A stretch of 64,000 nucleotides of DNA from positions 62,001-126,000 of the forward strand of contig NZ_BAABAE010000004.1 in the NCBI RefSeq assembly GCF_039537265.1. Reading direction: 5' to 3'. The notes below the pieces were generated by a model. The model was given only the letters and a program-made list of their open reading frames with translations. It had not been told where the DNA came from and made no database searches. Made by a program: the position numbers and the translations under genes. Every line of letters begins with the position of its first letter. The stretch's first letter is position 1. Below are positions 42,029 through 50,330 of this stretch, piece after piece. This DNA is from Terrimesophilobacter bigeumensis (lineage in GTDB: Bacteria; Actinomycetota; Actinomycetes; Actinomycetales; Microbacteriaceae).

Positions 42029-45000
42029 GCGGATGCCGGAGCCATCGCGCACCCGATCGATCGGCGCCGACGAGCTCGCCGATGCGCTGGGGCTCCCACG
42101 GCCGACCGACCAGCAGAGGGCGGTCATCGAGTCCGAGCTCGGCCCTTCCCTCGTCATCGCAGGTGCAGGGAGCGGCAAGACGGAGACCATGGCGAACCGC
42201 GTCGTGTGGCTTCTGGCCAACGGTCGCGTCGAGGCCGGCGAGATCCTCGGGCTGACCTTCACGCGCAAGGCGGCCGGTGAGCTTGCGGAACGCATCCGGA
42301 AGCGCATCGCACAGCTCGCGAAGTCGGGGCTCACGACGAAGCCTGCCGCGGAGTATGACGCCTTCGACCCGCCCACCGTCGCCACCTACAACTCCTTCGC
42401 GAACTCGATCTTCCGGGACAACGCGATCCTTCTCGGGCGGGAGACCGACGGCAGCGTGCTGGGGGAGGCATCCGCCTGGCAGCTGGCCCGCTCGCTCGTC
42501 GTGGCCAGCCGCGACGAGAGACTCGCCGGGCTCGACCGGAGCGTCGACCAGCTGACCAATGCCGTGCTCGACCTGAGCCATGCGCTGAGCGAGAACGTCG
42601 CCGATCCCGCCCAGGTGAGTGCGATGGCGGAGCGGTTCGCGCAACTCACCGAACTGCCGAATGGCGGGCGCGGCGAGTACCAGAAGGCCCTCGACCTCAT
42701 CGCCTCGGTCGGCACCCTCTCCCTGCTCATCGACCTGGCCGTGCAGTTCTCCGCGGCCAAGGCGCAGAACGGGTTCGTCGAATACGCCGACCAGGTCATG
42801 CTCGCCCTCCAGGTGATCCGGCGCGTACCGCGGGTGGGCGACGAGCTGCGCGAGCGATACCGGGTCGTGCTGCTCGACGAGTACCAGGACACGAGCGTCG
42901 TGCAGACCTGGCTGCTCTCCGAGCTCTTCGCCGGGCATCCGGTCATGGCGGTCGGCGACCCGAACCAGTCGATCTACGGATGGCGGGGGGCGAGCGCGGC
43001 GAACCTCGAGCAGTTCGCGGCCGGGTTCGGTCGCGGTGAGCCGGTGCGGGAGTTCGCGCTCTCCACGAGCTGGCGGAACGGCCACGGCATCCTGGCGGCG
43101 GCGAACACCGTCGTCGAGCCGCTCATCGCCGCGACGTCCATACCGGTGGAGAAGTTGACGGCTTCTCCCGTCGCAACGCACTTCCCTCTCGAGGTGAGCT
43201 TCGAGGAGTCGATTAGGGAGGAAGCCGTCGCGGCTGCGTCCTGGCTCAAGGAGAAGCTCGCCAGCAAGGAGGTCCGCTCGGCACTGAAGGATGGAGAGGA
43301 ACCGACGGCGGCGATGCTCTTCCGGGCCCGTCGCACCCAGGCGGTGTTCGTGGAGGCGCTGCGCTACGCGGGGGTCCCGTATCACGTGCTCGGCATCGGC
43401 GGCCTGCTCGACGAGCCGGAGGTGGCCGATCTCGTGAGCGCGCTCACGGTCGTCAACGACCCGACGGCCGGTTCGGAGCTCGTGCGGCTGCTCGCCGGTT
43501 CGCGGTGGCGGATCGGGGTGCGTGACCTTCACGCGCTCAGCCGGGTCGCATCCTGGCTTCGCGACCGCGATCACGCCCAGCAGCCGCTCGACGACGAGAC
43601 GAAGCAGAAACTGCGCTCCTCGGTCGCCGAGGGGGAGGGCGGGTCCATCGTCGACGCCCTCGACTTCGTCGCGCATGCGAAGGCGGGCCACGGAATGCTC
43701 GAGGCGTTCAGCGAGCCGGGGCTCGAACGGCTGCGGGATGCCGGTCTCGTGTTCTCCCGGCTGCGGGCGAGAGCCTCCCTCGACCTGCTCGACTTCGTGA
43801 CGCTCGTCGAGCAGGAGTTCCGGCTCGACATCGAGGTCATCGCGAACGAGACGCGCTCGGAGGGCGCTGCGAGCATGGAGGCCTTCTTCGACGCGCTCGG
43901 AACGTTCCGCGCGGTCAACGAGGGAGGCGGTCTGGGCAGCTTTCTCGGTTGGCTGCGCGAGGCGGTGCGCCGCGACGACCTCGCTCCGCGGCCGGAGGAG
44001 CCCGAGAAGGGTGCGGTACAGCTGCTCACGATCCACGGCGCCAAGGGGCTCGAATGGGATCTCGTGGTCGTTCCGCGGCTCGTGACCGATGAGCTTCCGG
44101 CCAAGGCGAGGGATACGAACGGATGGACCGCCTTCGGTGCTCTTCCCTACGAGTTCCGTGGCGACGTCGAGAGCCTTCCGGTCTTCGCCTGGGAGGCGGC
44201 CGAGTCGCGCAAGGATCTGCTCGACCGTCATGCCGACTTCAAGTCCGGGGTGAAGGCCAGGCACGAACTCGAGGAACGACGCCTGGCCTACGTCGCCGTC
44301 ACCCGGGCGCGGCACGGCCTGCTCCTCACCGGCTCCTTCTGGTCGTCGCAGGCCGGGTCCCGGCCGCCGAGCCCCTACCTCGTCGAGCTCGCCGAGGCCG
44401 GGATCGTCGGCGATCTTCCGAGTGCCCCGCTGAACACCGACAAGCCGGAGGGCGAGCAGGCTGAGTCGCTGGTGTGGCCGAGCGACCCTCTGGGCGGTCG
44501 GCGCTCAGGCGTCGAGGAGGCGGCCGAGCTCGTCCGCAGCGCGGTGCCGGGAGCATCCGGCCCGCTGGGGCGCGAACTCGAGCTGCTTCTCGCCGAACGG
44601 CGGCGGATGCTCGCCGCCGCCGAGTACGTCGCGTTGCCGAACCGGGTTCCCGCCAGCCGTTTCAAGGATTTCGTGACCGACCCGGCTGAGGTGGCTGCAG
44701 GCATCCGCCGCCCGATGCCGGAGAAGCCGTATCGGGCGACGCGCCTCGGCACGCTCTTCCACTCCTGGGTCGAGGAGCGGTCGGGCCTCAGCGGTTCGCG
44801 CGAGGTCATCGACGCGTTGTCGAGCGAGCTCGAGCCGGAGGATGCCGCGATCGATAAGGCCGAGCTCGCGCGGCTGCAGGCGATCTTCGAGCGTTCGGCC
44901 TGGGCGGGGGTCAAGCCGGTCGAGGTGGAGCGCGAATTGCATCTGCCCTTCGACGGCCACATCGTGATCTGCAAGATCGACGCCGTCTACGAGCGGGACG

Positions 45001-45242
45001 GCCGGTACCAGATCGTCGACTGGAAGACCGGCAAGGCGCCGAAGAGCGCCGACGAGCTAGCGGAACGGCAGTTGCAGCTCGCCCTCTACCGCCTCGCCTT
45101 CGCGAAGTGGAAGGGCATCGATCCGGAGAGCGTGGACGCGGTCCTCTACTACGTCTCCGACGACCGGGTCATCGAACCGGATCGCATCTACGACGAGGAG
45201 GAGCTCCTCGACCTCTGGCGCGCGGCGACCGGAGGGGTCTGA
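42021..45242 (+). CDS. adnB: AdnB-like UvrD/RecB-family helicase-nuclease subunit
   Basis: A 1073-residue helicase-nuclease. Intact superfamily 1 motifs are seen: GAGSGKTE (about 48-55), TFTRKAAGEL, LLDEYQDTS (about 283-291), GDPNQSIYGWRG, TIHGAKGLEWD (about 670-680) and VAVTRARHGL. The nuclease DWKTGK is at about 1000-1005, followed by QLQLALYRLAF. This should be the leading motor of the pair, with adnA the partner. GTG at 42021 overlaps the adnA stop by 8 bases. The complex processes double-strand breaks; RecBCD/AddAB is the alternative family, but two UvrD-nuclease fusions favour AdnAB. Confidence 0.9.
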   Translation: MTERMPEPSRTRSIGADELADALGLPRPTDQQRAVIESELGPSLVIAGAGSGKTETMANRVVWLLANGRVEAGEILGLTFTRKAAGELAERIRKRIAQLAKSGLTTKPAAEYDAFDPPTVATYNSFANSIFRDNAILLGRETDGSVLGEASAWQLARSLVVASRDERLAGLDRSVDQLTNAVLDLSHALSENVADPAQVSAMAERFAQLTELPNGGRGEYQKALDLIASVGTLSLLIDLAVQFSAAKAQNGFVEYADQVMLALQVIRRVPRVGDELRERYRVVLLDEYQDTSVVQTWLLSELFAGHPVMAVGDPNQSIYGWRGASAANLEQFAAGFGRGEPVREFALSTSWRNGHGILAAANTVVEPLIAATSIPVEKLTASPVATHFPLEVSFEESIREEAVAAASWLKEKLASKEVRSALKDGEEPTAAMLFRARRTQAVFVEALRYAGVPYHVLGIGGLLDEPEVADLVSALTVVNDPTAGSELVRLLAGSRWRIGVRDLHALSRVASWLRDRDHAQQPLDDETKQKLRSSVAEGEGGSIVDALDFVAHAKAGHGMLEAFSEPGLERLRDAGLVFSRLRARASLDLLDFVTLVEQEFRLDIEVIANETRSEGAASMEAFFDALGTFRAVNEGGGLGSFLGWLREAVRRDDLAPRPEEPEKGAVQLLTIHGAKGLEWDLVVVPRLVTDELPAKARDTNGWTAFGALPYEFRGDVESLPVFAWEAAESRKDLLDRHADFKSGVKARHELEERRLAYVAVTRARHGLLLTGSFWSSQAGSRPPSPYLVELAEAGIVGDLPSAPLNTDKPEGEQAESLVWPSDPLGGRRSGVEEAAELVRSAVPGASGPLGRELELLLAERRRMLAAAEYVALPNRVPASRFKDFVTDPAEVAAGIRRPMPEKPYRATRLGTLFHSWVEERSGLSGSREVIDALSSELEPEDAAIDKAELARLQAIFERSAWAGVKPVEVERELHLPFDGHIVICKIDAVYERDGRYQIVDWKTGKAPKSADELAERQLQLALYRLAFAKWKGIDPESVDAVLYYVSDDRVIEPDRIYDEEELLDLWRAATGGV

Positions 45243-45276
45243 GCCGTCCTGGTCCGAACCGGCGGAGCCGGCAGGC

Positions 45277-46137
45277 TCAGGGCACTGCCCGCAGTTGCAC
45301 CGGCCGGCCCATGATGGCCGAGGCGAGCGCCTCGACCGGCTCTCGTGCGGCGGCAGGGTTCTCGACGAGGGCGAAGTCGACGTCGCCGACCTCCGGCAGC
45401 CCCATCGAGGAGGGCAGCTGAACGAGGTCGGTGGGGATGAGCGACTGGGGGAAGACGGCGACGCCGATCCCGGCCCGCACGGCGGCGAGCACCCCGTTGA
45501 CCTCCTTGACGTTGCAGGTGATGCGCCAGGTCCTCCCGACCGACTCGAGTGCCCGGATGGCGAAGGTGCGGCTGAGGCTCGGTGCCTGGTAGACGATGAG
45601 CGGCAGTGGGGAGCCGGGGTCGATCGTGACGCTCTTGTGGCCGACCCACACCATCCGGTCGCGGCGCACGAGCCGGCCGAGCGGTTCGCCGGACTCCTGC
45701 TTGACGAAGACGAGGTCGAGCTGACCGGCCTGCAGCCGGCGCATGAGTGCGCCGCTCTGGCTCACGGTGAGCTCGAGGTTGATCTGCGGGTAGAGCTGCC
45801 GGAAATCCCGAAGGATCTGCGGCAGCTGGGTGAGAGCGAGGTCGTCGGCCGACCCGAAGCGCAGCCGCCCGCGCATCGCGGAGCCGGTGAAATAGCTGGA
45901 AGCCTCGTCGTGTGCGGCGAGGATGGTCCTGGCGAAGCCGAGCAGCGCGTCGCCGTTGTCGGTCAGCCGTACGTCCCTCGTGTCACGCGTGATGAGGTTG
46001 CGCCCGGCCGCGAGCTCGAGTTTTCGGATGTGCTGGCTTACGGTCGGCTGGCTGAGCCCGAGCACCTGGGCGGCCTGCGTGAAGTTCAGGGTCTCGGCGA
46101 CCGTCACGAAGGTCTTGAGCAGGACGGGGTCGAACAT
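45277..46137 (-). CDS. LysR family transcriptional regulator
   Basis: A 286-residue regulator. The N-terminal helix-turn-helix (LLKTFVTVAETLNFTQAAQVLGLSQPTVSQHIRKLE) and the C-terminal effector domain (MRGRLRFGSADDLALTQLPQIL onwards) are complete. ATG 46137 is chosen because GGGAG lies 5 bases upstream; the ATG at 46149 has no ribosome site and sits at the expected transcription start. It is divergent from an MFS exporter gene with a T-N11-A LysR box between them, so it should control that gene and itself. Inducer unknown. Confidence 0.93.
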   Translation of the reverse strand: MFDPVLLKTFVTVAETLNFTQAAQVLGLSQPTVSQHIRKLELAAGRNLITRDTRDVRLTDNGDALLGFARTILAAHDEASSYFTGSAMRGRLRFGSADDLALTQLPQILRDFRQLYPQINLELTVSQSGALMRRLQAGQLDLVFVKQESGEPLGRLVRRDRMVWVGHKSVTIDPGSPLPLIVYQAPSLSRTFAIRALESVGRTWRITCNVKEVNGVLAAVRAGIGVAVFPQSLIPTDLVQLPSSMGLPEVGDVDFALVENPAAAREPVEALASAIMGRPVQLRAVP

Positions 46138-46154
46138 CGGATCTCCCATTGCAG

Positions 46155-46160
46155 AATGTA
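46155..46160 (-). promoter_or_regulatory. -10 box of the lysR gene
   Basis: Minus-strand TACATT. It gives a short leader containing GGGAG before the ATG at 46137. Confidence 0.45.
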
Positions 46161-46167
46161 ATAGGAC

Positions 46168-46182
46168 TTATAGTCTCGATAA
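46168..46182. promoter_or_regulatory. LysR box between divergent lysR and MFS genes
   Basis: TTAT-AGTCTCG-ATAA fits the T-N11-A dyad bound by LysR proteins. A neighbouring dyad GACT-TAT-AGTC (46165-46175) overlaps it. Confidence 0.6.
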
Positions 46183-46207
46183 TACGGTTGAATGAATAGG
46201 CCCGACA

Positions 46208-46213
46208 TACCGT
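46208..46213 (+). promoter_or_regulatory. Leaderless promoter -10 box, MFS gene
   Basis: TACCGT, 7 bases, GTG at 46221. Confidence 0.5.
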
Positions 46214-46220
46214 TGACTTC

Positions 46221-47555
46221 GTGACACCGGAGCAATCAGTGGATGAGGCGGCGACCGCGCCCATCCCGGTGCTCCTGCAACGTCCGCGCTGGCGGGACAC
46301 CTTCAGTTCCCTGCGCATCCACAACTACCGGTTGTATGTGATCTCGCAGGCCATCTCCAACACCTCCGGCTGGGCGATGCGCATCGCGATCGACTGGCTC
46401 GTCTTCGAACTCACCGGCAGTGTGACGCTCGTCGGCATCACCGTGGCGCTTCAGTTCGGCCCGATGCTCTTCCTCGGCCCGCTCGGCGGCGTCATCGCCG
46501 ACCGCTACCCGAAGCGACGGCTCCTCGTCACGACCCAGGCGGTCAACGCGGCCGCCTGCGCGACCCTCGCCGTGCTCACGATCGCCGGCGTCGTCACGGT
46601 GTGGGAGGTCTTCGCGACCGCCCTCATCATGGGCTGCACCGCCGTCGTGGACTCCCCGGCGCGCTCCGTGTTCGTCAACGAGATGGTGGGTCACGACCGT
46701 CTGGGCAACGCCATCAGCATCAACGCCTCGATCTTCCACCTCGGCGGGCTCGTGGGGCCTGCGGTGAGCGGCATCCTCATCGCCATCGTCGGTGCCGGCT
46801 GGTCGATCGCGGCGAACGCGCTCGCAGCGTGCGTCGTCGTGGTGACCCTGCTCAGCATGCGCAGCTCAGAACTGCTGCCCTCGCTCGTCGCCAAGCGGTC
46901 GAAGGGCCAGATCCGGGAGGGCCTGCGCTACGCCCTCTCCAAGCCCACGATCTTCTGGCCGACCGTCATGCTGGCCTTCGTCGCGACGTTCGGGATGAAC
47001 CTGCCGGTCATGCTCGTGGCCTTCGCCGACCATGTCTTCGGCTCCGGTGCCGCAGGGTACGGCCTCTACAGCTCGGCAGCGGCACTCGGCGCGCTCGCGG
47101 GATCGATCGCCTCCACCCGCCGGATGGGCTACCGGCTGCGCTCGATCATGTTGGCCGCCGGATGCTTCGGGCTCACGATCGCCGCCTCCGGGATCGCGCC
47201 CGTCGTCTCCGTGTTCCTGCTCTGTCTCGCCGGCATCGGGTTCACGCGCCTGCTGTTCGCGACGGCGGCGGAGTCGATCGTGCAGATGTCGTCGAACCGC
47301 ATCATCCGCGGACGGGTGATGGCGATCTACGCGATGGTGGTGCTCGGCGGCCAGGCGATCGGCGGACCGCTCATGGGTTGGCTCGCCGAACTCTGGGGCG
47401 TGCGCGCCGCCATGGTGTTCTCCGGTCTGGTCCCGACTCTCGCCGCGATCGTCATCGCCCTCCTTCTGGCGCGGTCGGGTCGGCTCACGCTGCGTCTCCG
47501 GATGCGCCGCCGCATCATCCCGCTCACGGTCGAGGTGCGCGGCCAGCTCGGGTAG
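46221..47555 (+). CDS. MFS exporter (MFS_3/EntS-like)
   Basis: A 444-residue transporter with about 12 membrane helices. FRSLRIHNYRLY-type entry (here FSSLRIHNYRLYVISQAIS), GPLGGVIADRYPKRRLL after helix 2 and GNAISINASIFHLGGLVGPAVSG are typical of MFS_3 exporters of siderophores or drugs. The substrate is unknown. Its control by the divergent LysR protein suggests induction by a small molecule. It converges on the acetyltransferase-like gene 27 bases downstream. Confidence 0.87.
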   Translation: MTPEQSVDEAATAPIPVLLQRPRWRDTFSSLRIHNYRLYVISQAISNTSGWAMRIAIDWLVFELTGSVTLVGITVALQFGPMLFLGPLGGVIADRYPKRRLLVTTQAVNAAACATLAVLTIAGVVTVWEVFATALIMGCTAVVDSPARSVFVNEMVGHDRLGNAISINASIFHLGGLVGPAVSGILIAIVGAGWSIAANALAACVVVVTLLSMRSSELLPSLVAKRSKGQIREGLRYALSKPTIFWPTVMLAFVATFGMNLPVMLVAFADHVFGSGAAGYGLYSSAAALGALAGSIASTRRMGYRLRSIMLAAGCFGLTIAASGIAPVVSVFLLCLAGIGFTRLLFATAAESIVQMSSNRIIRGRVMAIYAMVVLGGQAIGGPLMGWLAELWGVRAAMVFSGLVPTLAAIVIALLLARSGRLTLRLRMRRRIIPLTVEVRGQLG

Positions 47556-47564
47556 GGCGTGTCT

Positions 47565-47582
47565 GCCGGCCGCCCCGCCGGC
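47565..47582. terminator. GC-rich hairpin between convergent MFS and acetyltransferase-like genes
   Basis: GCCGGC, six bases, GCCGGC. It fills most of the intergenic space. Short and without a T-run, so tentative. Confidence 0.35.
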
Positions 47583-48176
47583 TCAGCCGAAGACGAGATA
47601 CTTTCCCGGCTTGCCGGGCTCGAGCAGCTCGAATTTCAGACTCAGGTCGGTGCGGTCGATGAGGTCCACCTGCTGTGCGAACTGCTCATTCGTCACATAG
47701 ACGGTTCTCTCGAGCTTCCATTCCTCGGCGAACCACTCACGGAGCGCGGCGAGAAGGCGCTCGTCCATGCCCTTCTCGATCCGGGACAGACGAACCCAGA
47801 AGTAGATGACGGCGTCCACTTTCGCCCACTCATCGTCACCGACGGGAGTCACCGTGCTTTTTCCGAGGAAGGTGGCGTTCGTGGGAAAGATGTAGACGCA
47901 GCCCAGGCATTCGGTGCCGTCCGGGTCGAGCACGGTGTACGTGAACGCGCGATGCGCAGCATGGCGTTGCTCGAGGTCGACAAGGTCCTTCCGGTTCGCC
48001 TCCACGGTGAAATCGTCCTCGGGCCAGGTCGACTGTTCCCATAACCGCAGGTACTCGCGCGTCTCCATCACTGCGGCATAATCCAGTTCCGCGTCATCGG
48101 CCACGATCGGACGCAGGACGAACTCGTCCGTCCTGGGCCCCGGGGGAACGGGCTCGTTCGGATCGGTGAAGGACAA
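47583..48176 (-). CDS. GNAT-like acetyltransferase-domain protein
   Basis: A 197-residue cytoplasmic protein. The opening FVLRPIVADDAELDYAAVMETREYLRLW and the later CLGCVYIFP strand resemble GNAT-fold proteins, but the acetyl-CoA loop (Q/RxxGxG/A) is not clear. It may therefore be a divergent or inactive member. TTG at 48176 is supported by GGAGG 5 bases upstream. Substrate unknown; no operon partner. Confidence 0.6.
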   Translation of the reverse strand: MSFTDPNEPVPPGPRTDEFVLRPIVADDAELDYAAVMETREYLRLWEQSTWPEDDFTVEANRKDLVDLEQRHAAHRAFTYTVLDPDGTECLGCVYIFPTNATFLGKSTVTPVGDDEWAKVDAVIYFWVRLSRIEKGMDERLLAALREWFAEEWKLERTVYVTNEQFAQQVDLIDRTDLSLKFELLEPGKPGKYLVFG

Positions 48177-48268
48177 TGGTGCCTCCTTCGGCGGATGCCC
48201 AGACTATAACCGGTCCGACCGCCCCCGCGCGCAGAGCCGCCGGGATCAGGGACGACCGTACGTCCGCG

Positions 48269-49273
48269 TCAGGCGCGGCGGCGGTCGAGCATGGCCTCGA
48301 CCTCGTCGACGGCCATGACCGGCATGGTGTGGTGGCTGAGCGTGGTGCTGAGGTCGTCGCGAACGCTGTCGGCCAGTCCGTGCAGCATGGCGACCGCGTC
48401 GTCCACGATCTCGGTGGAGCGTTCCTGCGCTCCGTGCAGCAGCCATTTGGCGAGTTCGAGCTCCGAGTAGAGGCGCGCGCGACGTTCGATTTGGCGATCG
48501 GTCGAACCGCGAGCCTGCTGGTAGGAGTCGATGACGGTCTCGGCGGCTCCGGCGCGGTTCGAACCGAGAATCCAGAACAGGTCGCGGGCCGGGTCGTCGA
48601 CGCGCAGTCCGTGCCAGCCGAGCATGCCGACGACCTCGCCGCCGTGGGACCCGCTGTCCACGAGCAGGGAGTCCGCGCTCAGCGCCCCGTTGATGACCGT
48701 CGGGGCGAACTGCCAGAGGGCGGAATCCTCGGCCGCACCCTCCCAGCGTCCGAGCAGGGCGCCCGGGACGAGACCGGTCGCCGAGGCGCGGTCCATGATC
48801 GTGATGTTGGCGCGCAGGATCTCGGCGGGGCTGAGCACCGGGAGTCCGGCATCCGCGATGAAGCTCGTCGGCAGGGAGTGGATCGCGGCGACGGCACGGC
48901 CGACCGAGTCGGCGAGCTCTCCGCCGGGCTCGATGTCGTCGAGTGCGGCCTTGCGACCGTGGACGAACTCGTAGACGACGGCGCGCGTTCCGCTCACCGG
49001 GGTCTGTCCGGCGAAGGTGGAGACGGCGAAGGGCAGACGACCGCGAATGCCGGTGCTGAGCGCACGGAGTGCGACGAGGTCGGCCGACTGCTCCGCCTCG
49101 GCCCGCTCAGAGGTGGGGATGCGGATGATCCAGTGCCGGCCGTCGGTTCCCGTGACGAGTGCGGCCTCGAAGTCGCCGTGCGAACCCGAGCCGATCGGCT
49201 GGGCGCCTGCGGCGTCGAGTCCCTGGACGGCGGCGGTCGCCAGTGCGGCGAGCGTGAGGTGGGATCTGGCCAT
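48269..49273 (-). CDS. APH-fold phosphotransferase-like protein, probable pseudokinase
   Basis: A 334-residue protein of the aminoglycoside/macrolide phosphotransferase fold. The key residues are changed. The catalytic HGDLxxxN loop reads NGALSADS (195-202), the following IDW metal motif reads LGW (218-220), and the beta-3 lysine is Arg (WIIRIP, R51). The frame and overall fold are otherwise intact (DDPARDLFW, 226-234), so loss of kinase activity with retention of a structural or ligand-binding role is likely. The ATG follows a -10 box by 7 bases. It is divergent from nudC-uvrD2. Confidence 0.75.
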   Translation of the reverse strand: MARSHLTLAALATAAVQGLDAAGAQPIGSGSHGDFEAALVTGTDGRHWIIRIPTSERAEAEQSADLVALRALSTGIRGRLPFAVSTFAGQTPVSGTRAVVYEFVHGRKAALDDIEPGGELADSVGRAVAAIHSLPTSFIADAGLPVLSPAEILRANITIMDRASATGLVPGALLGRWEGAAEDSALWQFAPTVINGALSADSLLVDSGSHGGEVVGMLGWHGLRVDDPARDLFWILGSNRAGAAETVIDSYQQARGSTDRQIERRARLYSELELAKWLLHGAQERSTEIVDDAVAMLHGLADSVRDDLSTTLSHHTMPVMAVDEVEAMLDRRRA

Positions 49274-49280
49274 ACCTGAC

Positions 49281-49286
49281 AGGGTA
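49281..49286 (-). promoter_or_regulatory. Leaderless promoter -10 box, APH-fold gene
   Basis: Minus-strand TACCCT, 7 bases, ATG at 49273. Confidence 0.55.
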
Positions 49287-49355
49287 GGTCGTGCATCCCC
49301 GACCCCGGCCGAACGCCACGCGACTATCAGGTTGTCGTACTGCAATGATGAAGGG

Positions 49356-50330
49356 ATGACAGTCGTGGATGCGCGCTCGGGGCGGAACCTCGCCCGCTCG
49401 GTGCATCCGGCTCCGATGCCCCTCTCGCGCAGCGAGGTGGATCGCGATTATCTCTCCCGGGCGCGGCCACAGCTCATCGGGGAGTTGCGCGGCGACCCGG
49501 CCACCCGCATCCTCCCCGTATGGCAGGGACGGTCGCTCGTGGCCGACCCGCTCCCCATCGGGGGCGAGAACCCCGCATTGCGCCTTCTCGAGCCGTCGGC
49601 GATCCCGGATGCCGAGACCTGGCTCTATCTCGGACGTTCGCTCTCGACGACGACCGCCGAGCCGCCGGGCACCGCCATCCTCGCCGCGGTCCTGACCGAG
49701 ACGGATGCCATCGCGCTCGCCCCGGAGACCGAGTGGGCGGGCCTCCGTGAGCTGGGCGCCGCTCTGAGCGACCGCGACGCGGGCCTCCTCGTCGAGGCGA
49801 TCGCGCTCGCCAACTGGCATGCGAGCCACCGGTTCTCCCCGCGCACCGGCGAGCCGCTCGTGGCGGAGCAGGGCGGCTGGGTGTTGAGGGCCGCCGGCGA
49901 CACGACCGAGGTCTTCCCCCGCACAGATCCCGCGATCATCGTCGCGGTCCTCGACGAGCAGGACCGGCTGCTGCTCGGCTCGAACGCCCTGTGGCAGTCG
50001 AACCGCTACTCCCTGCTGGCCGGCTTCGTCGAACCGGGGGAGTCGCTCGAGGCCGCGGTCGTGCGCGAGGTCTTCGAGGAGTCCGGCATCCGGGTCGTGG
50101 ATCCGGTCTACCTCGGTTCGCAGCCCTGGCCGTTCCCGGCCTCCATCATGCTGGGCTTCCGTGCGTTCGCCGACCCGAGAGGGGCGGGTGAGCTCACGCC
50201 GGATGGTACCGAGATCCTCGACCTGCGCTGGTTCACGCGGGAGGAGTTGCGCGAGAACGAGTCGCTCATCCTTCCAGGCCCGACCTCGATCGCCCGAGCC
50301 ATCATCGACGAGTGGCTCGCGCGCCCGTGA
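49356..50330 (+). CDS. nudC: NAD(+)/NADH diphosphatase NudC
   Basis: A 324-residue Nudix enzyme cleaving NADH and NAD-capped RNA ends. The Nudix box spans 223-246 (GFVEPGESLEAAVVREVFEESG region), and the NudC signature SQPWPFPAS is at 255-263, so the family is sure. The zinc ribbon that normally has four cysteines before the Nudix domain (about 160-184) has none: Ser 161, Thr 164, Ala and Thr occupy the sites. The stop overlaps the uvrD2 GTG (GTGA). The start is ATG with only a weak -10 (AATGAT) 6 bases upstream. Confidence 0.9.
   Translation: MTVVDARSGRNLARSVHPAPMPLSRSEVDRDYLSRARPQLIGELRGDPATRILPVWQGRSLVADPLPIGGENPALRLLEPSAIPDAETWLYLGRSLSTTTAEPPGTAILAAVLTETDAIALAPETEWAGLRELGAALSDRDAGLLVEAIALANWHASHRFSPRTGEPLVAEQGGWVLRAAGDTTEVFPRTDPAIIVAVLDEQDRLLLGSNALWQSNRYSLLAGFVEPGESLEAAVVREVFEESGIRVVDPVYLGSQPWPFPASIMLGFRAFADPRGAGELTPDGTEILDLRWFTREELRENESLILPGPTSIARAIIDEWLARP

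Noticed and set aside
42006..44315. Minus-strand open frame of 769 codons opposite adnB
   Set aside because: Shadow frame with repetitive charged composition; adnB has all helicase motifs in the other strand.
46138..46149. ATG 46149 as the lysR start
   Set aside because: No ribosome site, and it sits only 5 bases from the -10 box; ATG 46137 has GGGAG at the right distance.
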